Part shown: piece after piece, positions 13,098 to 21,778 of the stretch | How positions within the stretch are numbered: the stretch's first letter is position 1 | How the letters are laid out: the number at the start of each line of letters is the position of its first letter | NCBI GenBank assembly: GCA_000431235.1 | Contig: HF988703.1 | Coordinates: 1-64,000 of the forward strand | DNA from: Coprobacillus sp. CAG:698 | Lineage (GTDB): Bacteria > Bacillota_I > Bacilli_A > ML615J-28 > CAG-698 | Reading direction: 5' to 3' | Length of the DNA: 64,000 nt | Made by a program: the position numbers and the translations under genes | The notes under the pieces: model-generated | The model's database searches: none | What the model saw: only the letters and a program-made list of their open reading frames with translations | What the model was told of the DNA's origin: nothing

Positions 13098-14018
13098 ATG
13101 TTTGATGTGGCAATTATCGGTGCTGGTCCAAGTGGTTTAACTGCAGGAATTTATGCTGCACGATTTAATCTTAAAGTAGCCATTTTTGAACATGATGCTC
13201 CTGGAGGTCAAATTACAAGAACAGAATCAATAAAGAATTATCCTGGCTTTAAAGATATAAAAGGTTATGAACTCGCAACAAATATGCTAAATCAAGCTTT
13301 AGAATTGAATGTTGAATATATACCTCAAAAAGTGGTTTCAATTGAAAAAAAAGAAAATGAATTTATTATAAAAACAAAGGAATTTGAAACTGAAGTGTAT
13401 ACAACTGCTAAAAGCATAATAATAGCAACCGGAACAAAAGATAAAACATTAAATATTGAATCGGAAAAGAAATTTTTCTATAAAGGAATATCATGGTGTG
13501 CTATATGTGATGGACCTTTATACAAAAATCAAGATGTATGTGTTGTTGGTGGAGGGATGAGTGCAATTTCCTCATGTCTTACACTTTCAAAGTTTGCGAG
13601 AAAAGTATATTTAGTTCATAGAAGAAATTCATTTAAAAATGAAAGCAGTGATCTAGAATTACTAAAAAAGAAAGATAATGTTGAGATATTATTAAATTCA
13701 GAAATAATCGAATTTAAAGGTATTAATGAATTAGAAGAAATAGTAATTTCTAGAAAAACTGGACTAGAAGAGTCAATAATAACTTTACCTGTAAAATGTG
13801 TCTTTGAATGTGTTGGAAAAGTCCCAAATACGGCTATTTTTAAAGGCCTAATCGATTTAAACAGTGATGGGTATATAATTACAGATGAGCAAATGAAAAC
13901 TAATGTGAAAGGAATATTTGCTTGTGGAGATGTAAGAGTAAAAGACATTAGACAAATTGCCACGGCAATTAGTGATGGCGCTATCTCTGCAGTTACAGCA
14001 AATAAATATTTGAAATAA
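13098..14018 (+). CDS. trxB: Thioredoxin-disulfide reductase
   Basis: FAD/NADPH flavoenzyme that reduces thioredoxin. The FAD-binding GAGPSG is at residues 8-13, the redox-active CAIC at Cys134 and Cys137, the NADPH-binding GGGMSAI follows, and the C-terminal FAD motif is GIFACGDVR. The start chosen is ATG 13098 because AGGAAGG at 13083-13089 gives a normal spacing; an in-frame GTG at 13092 would sit almost on the ribosome binding site. Length is 306 residues from that ATG. whiA starts one base after the stop. Confidence 0.95.
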   Translation: MFDVAIIGAGPSGLTAGIYAARFNLKVAIFEHDAPGGQITRTESIKNYPGFKDIKGYELATNMLNQALELNVEYIPQKVVSIEKKENEFIIKTKEFETEVYTTAKSIIIATGTKDKTLNIESEKKFFYKGISWCAICDGPLYKNQDVCVVGGGMSAISSCLTLSKFARKVYLVHRRNSFKNESSDLELLKKKDNVEILLNSEIIEFKGINELEEIVISRKTGLEESIITLPVKCVFECVGKVPNTAIFKGLIDLNSDGYIITDEQMKTNVKGIFACGDVRVKDIRQIATAISDGAISAVTANKYLK

Positions 14019-14019
14019 T

Positions 14020-14967
14020 ATGTCTTTTGCAAGTGAAGTAAAAAAAGAACTTACAAACGTTGAAGCAAATGATTGTTGCAAAAAAGCAGAACTATATGGA
14101 ATAATTAGATACAAAGCTAATCTTGTTATTTTAAGAAATCATTTTGGAGTTCAAGTAGTAACAACCATGAGCTTTGTTGCTCGAAGGATAATGTCACTTT
14201 TTAAAAAAATATATAATGTAAAAAGTAATCTTGTGGCTATACAGAGACAAAACTTAGATTATAAAATTAAATACGTTCTTACATTTAATGAAGAAGAACA
14301 AGAATTCCTAAAAGATTTAGGAATTTTAAATAGTGACAATACAATAAACGAAGAATTTAATAGAAAAATAATTAAATGTGATCAATGCAAAGGCAGTTTG
14401 TTAAGAGGATTATTTATTTGTCAAGGATCAATTAATGATCCTAAAAGTAGCAATTATCACCTAGAGATAACAATAGAGAATAAAGAAGATATTCCATATC
14501 TTTATAAATACTTAGAAGAAGTTGGAATAAAACCCAAAACTATAAAACGCGAAAAGGGTTATGTAATTTATCTAAAAAAAGCAGAACAAATAGGTGATTT
14601 CTTAAAATTTGTTGGCGCTGTAACATCACTTTTCAAATTCGAAGATATACGAATCGAAAAAGACTATACGAATAATTTTAATAGGATAATGAATTGTGAT
14701 ATTCATAATGAACAAAGAGCACTTGAAAGTGCAATGAGACAACTCGAAGAAATAAAATATATAACTGAAAAAAAGGGTATAGTTAATCTTACACCAAGAC
14801 TTGTTGATGCAATAATGCTGAGAACAAAATATCCAGAAAGTTCTTTAAGTGATTTAAGTGAAGTTTCTGAAGAAGAAATTGGCAGAAAAATAAGTAAATC
14901 AGGATTAAATCATTGCTTTAAAGATATTCATGAATTATACGAAAAGTTAAATGGAGGTAACAAATGA
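14020..14967 (+). CDS. whiA: DNA-binding protein WhiA
   Basis: 315 residues with the WhiA opening SFASEVKKEL, a LAGLIDADG-endonuclease-like N-terminal fold lacking catalytic acidic motifs, and a C-terminal helix-turn-helix (YPESSLSDLSEV with EEIGRKISKSG). WhiA is a conserved Gram-positive protein: in Streptomyces it activates sporulation, in Bacillus it influences division and chromosome segregation. It starts one base after trxB and overlaps acpS by 4 bp (ATGA). The usual neighbours yvcJ/yvcK are not here. Confidence 0.93.
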   Translation: MSFASEVKKELTNVEANDCCKKAELYGIIRYKANLVILRNHFGVQVVTTMSFVARRIMSLFKKIYNVKSNLVAIQRQNLDYKIKYVLTFNEEEQEFLKDLGILNSDNTINEEFNRKIIKCDQCKGSLLRGLFICQGSINDPKSSNYHLEITIENKEDIPYLYKYLEEVGIKPKTIKREKGYVIYLKKAEQIGDFLKFVGAVTSLFKFEDIRIEKDYTNNFNRIMNCDIHNEQRALESAMRQLEEIKYITEKKGIVNLTPRLVDAIMLRTKYPESSLSDLSEVSEEEIGRKISKSGLNHCFKDIHELYEKLNGGNK

Positions 14968-15287
14968 GTATTGGCGTTGATATTGTTCAAAACATTCGTT
15001 TTCAAAGTTTTCTAAATGATCAAAAAAAAATAGACAAAATTCTATCACCAGAAGAAAAAGAAATTTTCAATTCCTTTAGTTCTGAAAAAAGAAAACTAGA
15101 ATACATAGCAAGTAGATTTTCAGCAAAAGAAGCATTGTTTAAAGCAACAAATGAAAAAGTTGCAATGAATCAAATATCTATATTAAATGATAAAAACGGG
15201 AAACCGTACGTAAAAAACAAAAAAGATATTGAAATTTCAATTTCCCATGAAACTGATTATTCAATAACTTTTGTTATAAAACATTAA
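14964..15287 (+). CDS. acpS: Holo-[acyl-carrier-protein] synthase
   Basis: Transfers 4'-phosphopantetheine from CoA to acyl carrier protein for fatty-acid synthesis. The 107-residue protein has the N-terminal metal-binding GVDIV (Asp6) and the helix FSAKEALFKA with the conserved Glu. It is slightly short for the family (about 115-125) but complete. The start overlaps the whiA stop (ATGA), showing translational coupling, and a terminator follows directly. Confidence 0.92.
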   Translation: MSIGVDIVQNIRFQSFLNDQKKIDKILSPEEKEIFNSFSSEKRKLEYIASRFSAKEALFKATNEKVAMNQISILNDKNGKPYVKNKKDIEISISHETDYSITFVIKH

Positions 15288-15289
15288 CT

Positions 15290-15318
15290 AGCAAGGTATA
15301 AATTCTTGCTTTTTATTT
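15290..15318. terminator. Bidirectional intrinsic terminator between acpS and DUF378 gene
   Basis: Arms AGCAAG (15290-15295) and CTTGCT (15305-15310) with a T-rich run after the plus-strand arm. It lies between the convergent 3' ends of acpS and the minus-strand gene and can serve the plus-strand operon; the minus strand has a shorter U tract. Confidence 0.6.
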
Positions 15319-15530
15319 TACTCATAGTCACGATGATCTTTATATGTAAACAAAGCAGAAATAGTAATTAATCCAGCTACACCAACTAAAGAATATATAA
15401 TTCTTGAAACAACAGTTGATAAATCATCAAATATGAATGCAACTAAATTGAAATCAAATATACCTATTAATAACCAATTGACAGCACCAATGATGACAAT
15501 TACTAAAGCAATTTTTTGTAAAACGTTCAT
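15318..15530 (-). CDS. DUF378 small membrane protein
   Basis: The only convincing minus-strand gene in the window. The 70 residues carry two TM segments (IALVIVIIGAVNWLLIGIF and a second after a short loop) with the DUF378 hallmark GAVNWLLIG and the late GVAGL motif. A perfect AAAGGAGG lies upstream on the minus strand (complement of about 15539-15546). Function unknown across the family. Its orientation against a long plus-strand run suggests independent regulation. Confidence 0.85.
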   Translation of the reverse strand: MNVLQKIALVIVIIGAVNWLLIGIFDFNLVAFIFDDLSTVVSRIIYSLVGVAGLITISALFTYKDHRDYE

Positions 15531-15669
15531 TAAAAATTCCTCCTTTGTATTATTATTTCCTAAAATAATAATTATTATGCAAATAATAATTAATAAACAA
15601 ATTTAAAATTAATTGTAATAAATCAAATTTTTGTAACATAACATTAAGTAGTTAGAATGGAGAAATGAT

Positions 15670-16668
15670 ATGAGAAAATTATTACTATTAATGTTAACAT
15701 TTGTATTGCTTTGTGCATTTGGTTGTAAACAAAAAGAAACTGAAAAAGAATTTATGGAATTAATAACACAATCGACTACGTACAAATTAGAAGGTGTTAT
15801 GGAAACCAACTATATGGAAGAAACAAAACAAAGTAGTTTTTGTGTTTTATATAATTCCCCAGACGAGATAAAAATTGTCTTAACACCGGTTAATGGAAAA
15901 GATTCCCAAATAATAATTAAAAATAAAGAAGGAGTCTATGTATTAGTTCCAGCGATAAATAAGAATTTTAAAATAAAAAGTGATTGGCCAAGCAATGGAA
16001 GTTATCCGTACTTATTACAATCACTAACTAAAGATATTGCTAATACTGAAAATCCAGTAGTAACGGAAGATGAAAATACCAAAACAATTGAAACAGATAC
16101 ACGCTTTTATAAGGATGCTGTTGCTAATAAACAAAAAATTATTCTTGATAAAAAAACTAATTTACCTAAAGAAATTCAAATACTAGACAAACAAGGAAAT
16201 ATTTATATTCGAGTTGTCTTCACAAAAATCGAACTAGATAGTAAAATAGATGAAAAAGAATTTGTTGTTAATGATTCTATGACAACTATGAGAAGTAAAA
16301 TCGAAGACGAAGAAATATATGGTAAAAGGGAAATCAAGTATCCATCTTATTGTCCTGAAGGATCAAAGTTAGAAAAAGAACATACAGAGGCAAGTAAAGA
16401 TGGTAAAAATGTCATAAGTATAATGACATATACTGGTACAAATGATTTTACTATCGTTCAAGAATATATTAATGATCGTGAGACAATGGCGCTTTCATAT
16501 GAAACAGGATATATTATTCACGTCTTAGGTCAACCTACAATTTTAAAGGAAAATGCTATAGTTACTTTATATGAAGGAATTGAGTATACAGTAGCATCAA
16601 ATAACCTAACTTTAGAAGAGATGGTAAAAATATTGTCTAGCTATATGATTGCCAAAGAAGAAAAATAA
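15670..16668 (+). CDS. LolA/GerS-like lipoprotein
   Basis: 332 residues with a lipoprotein signal peptide and lipobox ending AFGC (Cys19). The remainder is beta-rich, and the middle (TRFYKDAVANKQKIILDKKTNLPKEI type pattern, with an induced VFTKIELD strand) resembles the LolA-like outer-surface lipoproteins of Bacillota such as GerS and the DUF4367-containing sigma-regulator group. The C-terminal third (YTGTNDFTIVQEY, then YEGIEYTVASN) fits the DUF4367-like tail. It should be anchored on the outer face of the membrane. Exact role unknown. GGAG lies upstream at about 15658. Confidence 0.65.
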   Translation: MRKLLLLMLTFVLLCAFGCKQKETEKEFMELITQSTTYKLEGVMETNYMEETKQSSFCVLYNSPDEIKIVLTPVNGKDSQIIIKNKEGVYVLVPAINKNFKIKSDWPSNGSYPYLLQSLTKDIANTENPVVTEDENTKTIETDTRFYKDAVANKQKIILDKKTNLPKEIQILDKQGNIYIRVVFTKIELDSKIDEKEFVVNDSMTTMRSKIEDEEIYGKREIKYPSYCPEGSKLEKEHTEASKDGKNVISIMTYTGTNDFTIVQEYINDRETMALSYETGYIIHVLGQPTILKENAIVTLYEGIEYTVASNNLTLEEMVKILSSYMIAKEEK

Positions 16669-16688
16669 ATAAAAAGAATTAAAAAAAC

Positions 16689-16717
16689 TTGATTATATCA
16701 TCACTTTTTGGTATAAT
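16689..16717 (+). promoter_or_regulatory. Sigma-A-type promoter
   Basis: TTGATT (16689-16694), 17-bp spacer, TATAAT (16712-16717), 39 bp before the ATG at 16756. Confidence 0.7.
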
Positions 16718-16755
16718 ATTATAAGAAAGAAAAAATATCAAAAAAGGTGATTATT

Positions 16756-17295
16756 ATGAATGATAAATTAAGAAGAAAAAAACAAGTTTCTAAAAAGGTA
16801 ATTGCTTTTTGGAGTATAATGGCTGTTATAGTTGTTTTCCTTTTAGTTATGCTATTTATAAGAGTTGGACAAACTAGAGAAGTTAGTAGTTATAAAAACC
16901 TAGACATGATTACTGGCGAAGAAATGTTTATTCAAAAAGATGATAAATATTTTGTTCTTATCTATAGTTTTGAGGATAACAGAGATTTAGAATCATTTGA
17001 TAAAGGAATGTATAAATATTTGACATTCTGTCGCGATAATGGTAAACATACAAAAATATATGGACTTGTATCAACAAAAGCAAATAATAGAAAATGTTTC
17101 ACAACATCTTCAGAGCAAATTGATGGGGCTAAACAATTTCCAAATGCGCTTAATGAGGGACAAAGTGATGTTCTAAAAATAAAAGATGGAAGTTTACCAA
17201 TGTTACTTGTTATTGAAAATAACGAAGTGAAAGAACATAAAACAGGTGAAAATGAGATACTTTCTTATCTAAAAGATGTAATGGCTAAAAAGTAA
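16756..17295 (+). CDS. Membrane-anchored thioredoxin-fold-like protein
   Basis: A basic N-terminus (NDKLRRKKQVSKK), one TM segment (VIAFWSIMAVIVVFLLVMLFI) and an extracytoplasmic domain of about 140 residues. That domain has a YFVLIYSFED strand, a helix, a GLVSTKANN region and LPMLLVIENNEV followed by a C-terminal helix, which resembles a thioredoxin fold. There is no CxxC pair at the expected site; Cys residues occur only singly, so a redox role is doubtful. ATG 16756 is preferred over the in-frame GTG at 16747, which overlaps the AAAGGTG binding site. Confidence 0.6.
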   Translation: MNDKLRRKKQVSKKVIAFWSIMAVIVVFLLVMLFIRVGQTREVSSYKNLDMITGEEMFIQKDDKYFVLIYSFEDNRDLESFDKGMYKYLTFCRDNGKHTKIYGLVSTKANNRKCFTTSSEQIDGAKQFPNALNEGQSDVLKIKDGSLPMLLVIENNEVKEHKTGENEILSYLKDVMAKK

Positions 17296-17304
17296 ATAAT
17301 ATAA

Positions 17305-17346
17305 AATACTAAAAAAATCTTGACAAATTGAGATTTTTTTAGTATT
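17305..17346 (+). terminator. Terminator hairpin overlapping the tRNA-Ser promoter
   Basis: Perfect 16-bp inverted repeat: arms 17305-17320 and 17331-17346 around a 10-base loop, with a seven-T tract inside the second arm. It can end transcription of the upstream gene while its loop carries the -35 of the tRNA promoter. Confidence 0.65.
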
Positions 17347-17348
17347 AT
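17320..17348 (+). promoter_or_regulatory. Promoter of tRNA-Ser
   Basis: Consensus -35 TTGACA (17320-17325), 17-bp spacer, TATTAT (17343-17348), 15 bp before the mature tRNA 5' end. This is the best -35 in the window, as expected for a stable RNA gene. Confidence 0.75.
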
Positions 17349-17362
17349 TATATAGCAATTTC

Positions 17363-17453
17363 GGAGTAGTACTCAAGAGGCTGAAGAGGTGCCCCTGCTA
17401 AGGGTATAGATCGGGAAACTGGTGCAAGGGTTCAAATCCCTTCTACTCCGCCA
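17363..17453 (+). tRNA. tRNA-Ser (anticodon GCT)
   Basis: The acceptor stem GGAGTAG (17363-17369) pairs with CTACTCC (17443-17449); discriminator G17450 and encoded CCA 17451-17453 follow. The anticodon loop CTGCTAA gives GCT, which reads AGC/AGT serine codons. The long variable arm (after AAGGGTATAGATCGGGAAACT) is the class II feature of serine tRNAs. The T arm has GGTTCAAATCC. It is the only tRNA gene in the window and borders an accessory-looking region. Confidence 0.95.
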
Positions 17454-17463
17454 TTTTGAAAAC

Positions 17464-17507
17464 AAAAGTCTTTTAATATTTTGATTATTAAAGGACTTTT
17501 TATTTTT
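17464..17507 (+). terminator. Intrinsic terminator of tRNA-Ser
   Basis: Arms AAAAGTCTTTTAAT (17464-17477) and ATTAAAGGACTTTT (17487-17500) with one wobble pair, followed by a T-rich tract to 17507. Confidence 0.75.
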
Positions 17508-17767
17508 TACTAGGAAAGTTTATTTTAAAAGTTAAAAGAAAAGGATCACTATTTAAGGTATATAGTGGTCCTTTATTGTTATCTTATATAAAAACAACGA
17601 CTTAAATATCTACCTAAAAATGTTTTTTTAGTCCTTATTGATTGTTGGTTTTATTTATTGAATTTGTTAGAAAGGAATATTTTTAATTTAGATAAATAAA
17701 ATAAATTAAAATTAAATACAATGATTGAGCATAATTGATGGGCTTTTATGTTCTAAATAAAGGACAG
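17508..17767. other. Non-coding stretch downstream of tRNA-Ser, with one extra hairpin
   Basis: No gene is seen. A second hairpin has arms AAGGATCACTAT (17541-17552) and ATAGTGGTCCTT (17562-17573) with one wobble and a weak T-rich tail, so it may be a back-up terminator. The rest is AT-rich. I looked for a repeat of the tRNA 3' end as an attachment site near the far edge of the following segment and saw none. Confidence 0.5.
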
Positions 17768-17801
17768 TGTCCTAAAAAACGTACATTAAATATGATATAA
17801 T
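17761..17801 (+). promoter_or_regulatory. Promoter and palindrome upstream of the zinc-tailed helicase
   Basis: Extended -10 TGATATAAT (17793-17801). A palindrome AGGACA-G-TGTCCT (17761-17773) replaces a recognisable -35. TGTCCTAAAAAA begins exactly 28 bp before the -10. The same element at the same distance precedes the small repeat-protein gene (21779-21812), so this is probably a regulator binding site. Confidence 0.6.
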
Positions 17802-17921
17802 GTTTTTGGGGAAGTCAAAAAGAGCATGTAAAAAAGTTTTTAAATAAAAGCTTGTGAATATAAAGAAATTGAAAATGAACTATTTGACTTAAACTATCAA
17901 AGAAAAAACGAGGTACACTAA

Positions 17922-20735
17922 ATGTTTGATTTGAGTGAATTAAATGAAAAGCAATTAGAAGCAGTAAAAACAACGGAAGGTTATGTAAGAGTAATTGCAG
18001 GAGCTGGAAGTGGTAAAACCAAATTACTTGTCCATAGATACTCGTATTTAGTGAAAGAATGTGGAATTGATCCACATAATATTTTATGTGTGACATTTAC
18101 AAACAAAGCAGCACGAGAAATGAAAAATAGAATTAAACATTTAATTGGTGAAGGGTTTGATACAAATTTGATTTGCACTTATCATAGCTTTTGTGCAAAA
18201 ATTTTAAGAGAAGAATATGAAAAATTATCTTTGCCTAAAGATTTCCAAATATTTGATACATATCAGCAAAAGCAAATTTTAGATGATATATACCAAAAAT
18301 ACGAATTAAAATTTAATCACGCAAGTTTTGAACAAATATTAAGATATATTTCTAAAATAAAAAATGAAAATAACTATGTTGAGAAAATGGTAAATTCTGA
18401 TGATGTACAAATATTATCTAAAATTTCATCAATAAATGATAATATAGTAGAAGATTATTTAAAAAAAGAAAAACTTTTATCAGCATTAGATTTTAATGAT
18501 TTAATACATTTTACAATTTATCTACTAAAGATTAACAAAGAAGTTAGAGAAAAATGGCAGAATAGACTTAATTATATTCTAGTAGATGAGTTTCAAGATA
18601 GTTCTAAAATAGAAATGAAGTTAATTAATATTTTATCAGAAGTATTTAAAAATTTAATGATAGTAGGTGATCCTGACCAAAATATTTATGAATGGCGTGG
18701 TTCAGATGTAAAGCTTTTAGTTGATTTTGATAAATACTATACACCAACAAATACAATTATTCTAGATAGAAATTATCGTTCGACTCCACAAATTCTTAAT
18801 TGTGCCAATTCATTAATATCAAAAAATAAACTTAGGTTAGAAAAAAATTTATATACATTAAATCAAAGAAAAGAAAATGTAGTTCATTATCATTTAAAAG
18901 ATGAAGAAAGTGAAAATATTATAATAGTTCAAGAAATTAAAAGATTAATCAAAAGATATAATTACAACTATTCTGATATTGCTATACTATATAGATCTAG
19001 TTTTTTATCTAGAACGATTGAAAAAGGGCTACTAAATAACAACATTCCATATACTATTTATGGTGGAGTTAAATTCTTTCAAAGAATGGAAGTACTTGAT
19101 GCTCTATCATACTTAAAACTAATTTGTTATGGTGATGATGTTGCTTTCAAAAGAATTATAAATGTTCCTAGAAGAAAAATGGGAAAAATAAAAATGAATT
19201 ATTTGCAAGCTCTTCAAGAAAAAGAAAACAAATTATTATATGATATTTTAAAGGAACATATAAACGATGAAATCTTTAAAAAAACTGATGTAACAAATTT
19301 TGTTAATCTAATTGAAGAGGCCAGAAAAGAACAAAATAGAAAAACGTTGTCAAATTTAGTTTTAGATATAATAGTTAATTCAGGGTACGATAAATATTTA
19401 AAAGAATTAGGAGATGAAGAAAGATTAGATAATATTACAGAATTTAAAAGAATTGTTAATGAGTATGAAAGAAATAGTGGTGAAGAATACACACTATCGG
19501 AGTTTTTAAAAGAAATAACAATTTTATCAAATGAAGAAGTAGAAAGTGATAGCTCTCAGGTTCAATTGATGACTATCCATGCATCTAAAGGTTTGGAATT
19601 TAAAGTTGTTTTTCTCATTGGATTAATTGAAGGTATATTTCCATCATCAAAAACTATTGAGGAAAGAAAGTTAATGGGACTCGAAGAAGAAAGAAGACTT
19701 TGTTATGTTGCGATAACTAGAGCAAGAGAAAAATTATATCTTATTGACACCGAAGGTATATCGTTAAATGGAATTACGAATCTTCCGTCAAGATTTTTAA
19801 ATGAGATAGAAGAAAAAAATTATGATAGAATTGGAAGCATTCCTAAATATTTAATTAATAAAGCCAATGATTATATTTCGTCTCATACTCCTTTTGATGA
19901 TAAAAAAGTTAAATTAATAGGTGAAGAAATCAATCACCATATTTTTGGAAAAGGAAAAATAATAAATATTGATGAAAAGCATGGAAGCTATGAAATAAAA
20001 TTTGATAATATTGCTCTACCTAGAAACATTTCAAAGGATTATTTTGAATTCAAAAAAGAAATAGAGAAAAATATTATTGAAGTAAACAATAGTATGGCAG
20101 AAAATAATAATGAAAAGGGTAATGAGTTTATAGAGGATAGTATATTTCTTGGCACAAATAAAGATGCATACGGAGATTATGATGAATATTTGGAAATCCT
20201 AATACCAAATGTTGATGATGCAAAATACGATTCAGTTGATGTAACAACCATTAATGGTATAAAACCAAAGCATGAAAATATAAATTATGGTAATTTGTGG
20301 GATGATTCAAGTGTTCCAAAGTCTGCGTGGACATGTGTTGAAGTAATTGATTTAGGAGGTTTAGTTGGTATATGTGAGATGTGCGGTAAGACAGTAATAA
20401 GATATTCTCATCATATGATTCATAAAGATTATCATGATTTATATGTTGGCTGTATTTGTGCGGGAAAGATGAGTGGTGATATGGAAGGTGCTAAAAAAAG
20501 AGAAACAGATTTTAAAAATAAAGAAAAAAGAAAAAGCACTTTTATGAGAAAAAAATGGAAGAGGTCAGTAAGAGAAAATGAATATAAACAAATAAAAGAT
20601 AACCTTGTTGTCATTATTTGGAGTGATAGAAGAAGAATGTATACATATTCAACTAATGGTAATTTTTCCGGAAAATGGTTTTTAACAGTTGAACAACTTA
20701 AAAGTGAAATTTTTGATATGTATTATAATGCGTAA
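17922..20735 (+). CDS. UvrD/PcrA-like helicase with extra C-terminal zinc-binding domain
   Basis: 937 residues. The helicase core is intact: Walker A AGAGSGKT at 26-33, motif II VDEFQDS, motif III VGDPDQNIYEWRG, TIHASKGLEFKVVF and RRLCYVAITRAR. A PcrA-like beta domain follows (GEEINHHIFGKGKI), then about 200 extra residues. This tail holds a Cys/His cluster (Cys818, Cys821, two His near 830, Cys844, Cys846) followed by a basic stretch and WxxS pattern, a domain I recall as a stand-alone uncharacterised zinc-binding protein in other bacteria. It differs clearly from the housekeeping PcrA at 5.1 kb. GAGGT precedes the ATG. A 117-nt leader separates promoter and start. Role in DNA repair or defence is inference. 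Confidence 0.88.
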   Translation: MFDLSELNEKQLEAVKTTEGYVRVIAGAGSGKTKLLVHRYSYLVKECGIDPHNILCVTFTNKAAREMKNRIKHLIGEGFDTNLICTYHSFCAKILREEYEKLSLPKDFQIFDTYQQKQILDDIYQKYELKFNHASFEQILRYISKIKNENNYVEKMVNSDDVQILSKISSINDNIVEDYLKKEKLLSALDFNDLIHFTIYLLKINKEVREKWQNRLNYILVDEFQDSSKIEMKLINILSEVFKNLMIVGDPDQNIYEWRGSDVKLLVDFDKYYTPTNTIILDRNYRSTPQILNCANSLISKNKLRLEKNLYTLNQRKENVVHYHLKDEESENIIIVQEIKRLIKRYNYNYSDIAILYRSSFLSRTIEKGLLNNNIPYTIYGGVKFFQRMEVLDALSYLKLICYGDDVAFKRIINVPRRKMGKIKMNYLQALQEKENKLLYDILKEHINDEIFKKTDVTNFVNLIEEARKEQNRKTLSNLVLDIIVNSGYDKYLKELGDEERLDNITEFKRIVNEYERNSGEEYTLSEFLKEITILSNEEVESDSSQVQLMTIHASKGLEFKVVFLIGLIEGIFPSSKTIEERKLMGLEEERRLCYVAITRAREKLYLIDTEGISLNGITNLPSRFLNEIEEKNYDRIGSIPKYLINKANDYISSHTPFDDKKVKLIGEEINHHIFGKGKIINIDEKHGSYEIKFDNIALPRNISKDYFEFKKEIEKNIIEVNNSMAENNNEKGNEFIEDSIFLGTNKDAYGDYDEYLEILIPNVDDAKYDSVDVTTINGIKPKHENINYGNLWDDSSVPKSAWTCVEVIDLGGLVGICEMCGKTVIRYSHHMIHKDYHDLYVGCICAGKMSGDMEGAKKRETDFKNKEKRKSTFMRKKWKRSVRENEYKQIKDNLVVIIWSDRRRMYTYSTNGNFSGKWFLTVEQLKSEIFDMYYNA

Positions 20736-20746
20736 TTTATATATAG

Positions 20747-20776
20747 TTACTACTTTTGTTCATTTTATGGTATAAT
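20747..20776 (+). promoter_or_regulatory. Promoter of WYL regulator gene
   Basis: TATAAT at 20771-20776 with a weak TTACTA at 20747-20752 (18-bp spacing). It lies inside the apparent 5' extension from a TTG at 20756, which argues against that earlier start. Confidence 0.55.
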
Positions 20777-20791
20777 ATAAGCGGTGATTAT

Positions 20792-21778
20792 ATGACATAC
20801 GTAAAAAAAGAGACTATTATTTTGATTTATAGAATACTTGTGGAATACACTGATGAAGATCATTTCTTAACTCAAGCACAACTAATAGAGAAATTAAAAC
20901 AAATATATAATGTCGAAGTTGAAAGAAAATCAGTGGCTAATTCTATTATGCTTTTACAAGAATTAGACTATGACATTGTTAAGGGAGAGCATAGTGGTTA
21001 CGCATTATTTTCAAGAACACTTGATAATAACGAAATCAAATTTATCAATGATGCATTATTTTCATCAAGGGTAATAAGCGGAAAACAAGCATTGGAAATA
21101 TCTAATAAGCTTAATTCATTCTTGAGTAAGTATCAAAAAAAGAAATATACTTATCTTTATAAGTCTACTGATCTTAATAGAACAAATAATGAAAATGTAT
21201 TTCTTAATTTGGAGATAATAGAAGAAGCAATAGAGAAAAATAAGAAAATATCATTTCAATATATAACTTATGATGAAAACTGCAAAGTAGTAACTAGATT
21301 CAATGGATTTAGATTTATCTTGTCACCATATTATTTAGTTAATAATTTTGGTAAATACTATTGCTTAGGTCATTATCGTGATAAATATAAACCACTTCAA
21401 AATTATAGATTGGAATATATGGTTGACGTGCAAATAGAGAATGAGGATTGTATTCCAATTAACGAAGTGAATGGATTAGAAAATTTTGAAATAACAAAAT
21501 ATCTAAATGAACATATTTATATTTTCAGTAGCAAAGTAATAAATGCTAAACTTGAAATATTAGTAAATTATGCAGTTCAATATATATACGAGTATTTTGG
21601 AAATAATGTAAAATTTTATAAGCAAGATGAAAAAACATTTGTAGAAGTAAAGTGTAGTTATGATGCATTATTTTATTGGGTATTACAATATTCTAATTGT
21701 ATAAAGGTAATTGAACCCAATGAATTGATAGAAAGGCTAAAAGAGTTCTTTTATAAAGAAAATAAAAAATATAATTAA
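20792..21778 (+). CDS. WYL-domain transcriptional regulator
   Basis: An N-terminal winged helix (FLTQAQLIEKL, then VERKSVANSIMLLQELDYDI) is followed by a WYL-type domain (KISFQYITYD, then LSPYYLVNNFGKYYCLGHYRDK and NYRLEYM); the signature WYL is YYC here. A WCX-like C-terminal domain closes the 328-residue protein. WYL regulators bind nucleic-acid or nucleotide ligands and commonly control DNA-damage or phage-defence genes. Start ATG 20792 was chosen because the promoter -10 lies at 20771 and GGTGAT sits just upstream. Its neighbours on both sides share a promoter element, so they are its likely targets. Confidence 0.88.
   Translation: MTYVKKETIILIYRILVEYTDEDHFLTQAQLIEKLKQIYNVEVERKSVANSIMLLQELDYDIVKGEHSGYALFSRTLDNNEIKFINDALFSSRVISGKQALEISNKLNSFLSKYQKKKYTYLYKSTDLNRTNNENVFLNLEIIEEAIEKNKKISFQYITYDENCKVVTRFNGFRFILSPYYLVNNFGKYYCLGHYRDKYKPLQNYRLEYMVDVQIENEDCIPINEVNGLENFEITKYLNEHIYIFSSKVINAKLEILVNYAVQYIYEYFGNNVKFYKQDEKTFVEVKCSYDALFYWVLQYSNCIKVIEPNELIERLKEFFYKENKKYN

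Noticed and set aside
16756..17295. Active thioredoxin or bacterioredoxin
   Set aside because: No CxxC pair at the expected position after the first strand; only a fold resemblance remains.
17748..17811. Short ORF of about 20 codons before the helicase promoter
   Set aside because: No ribosome binding site, overlaps the palindrome and promoter; likely chance.
20756..20791. Earlier TTG start for the WYL gene
   Set aside because: It would place the promoter -10 (20771-20776) inside the coding region; ATG 20792 has a suitable ribosome binding site.
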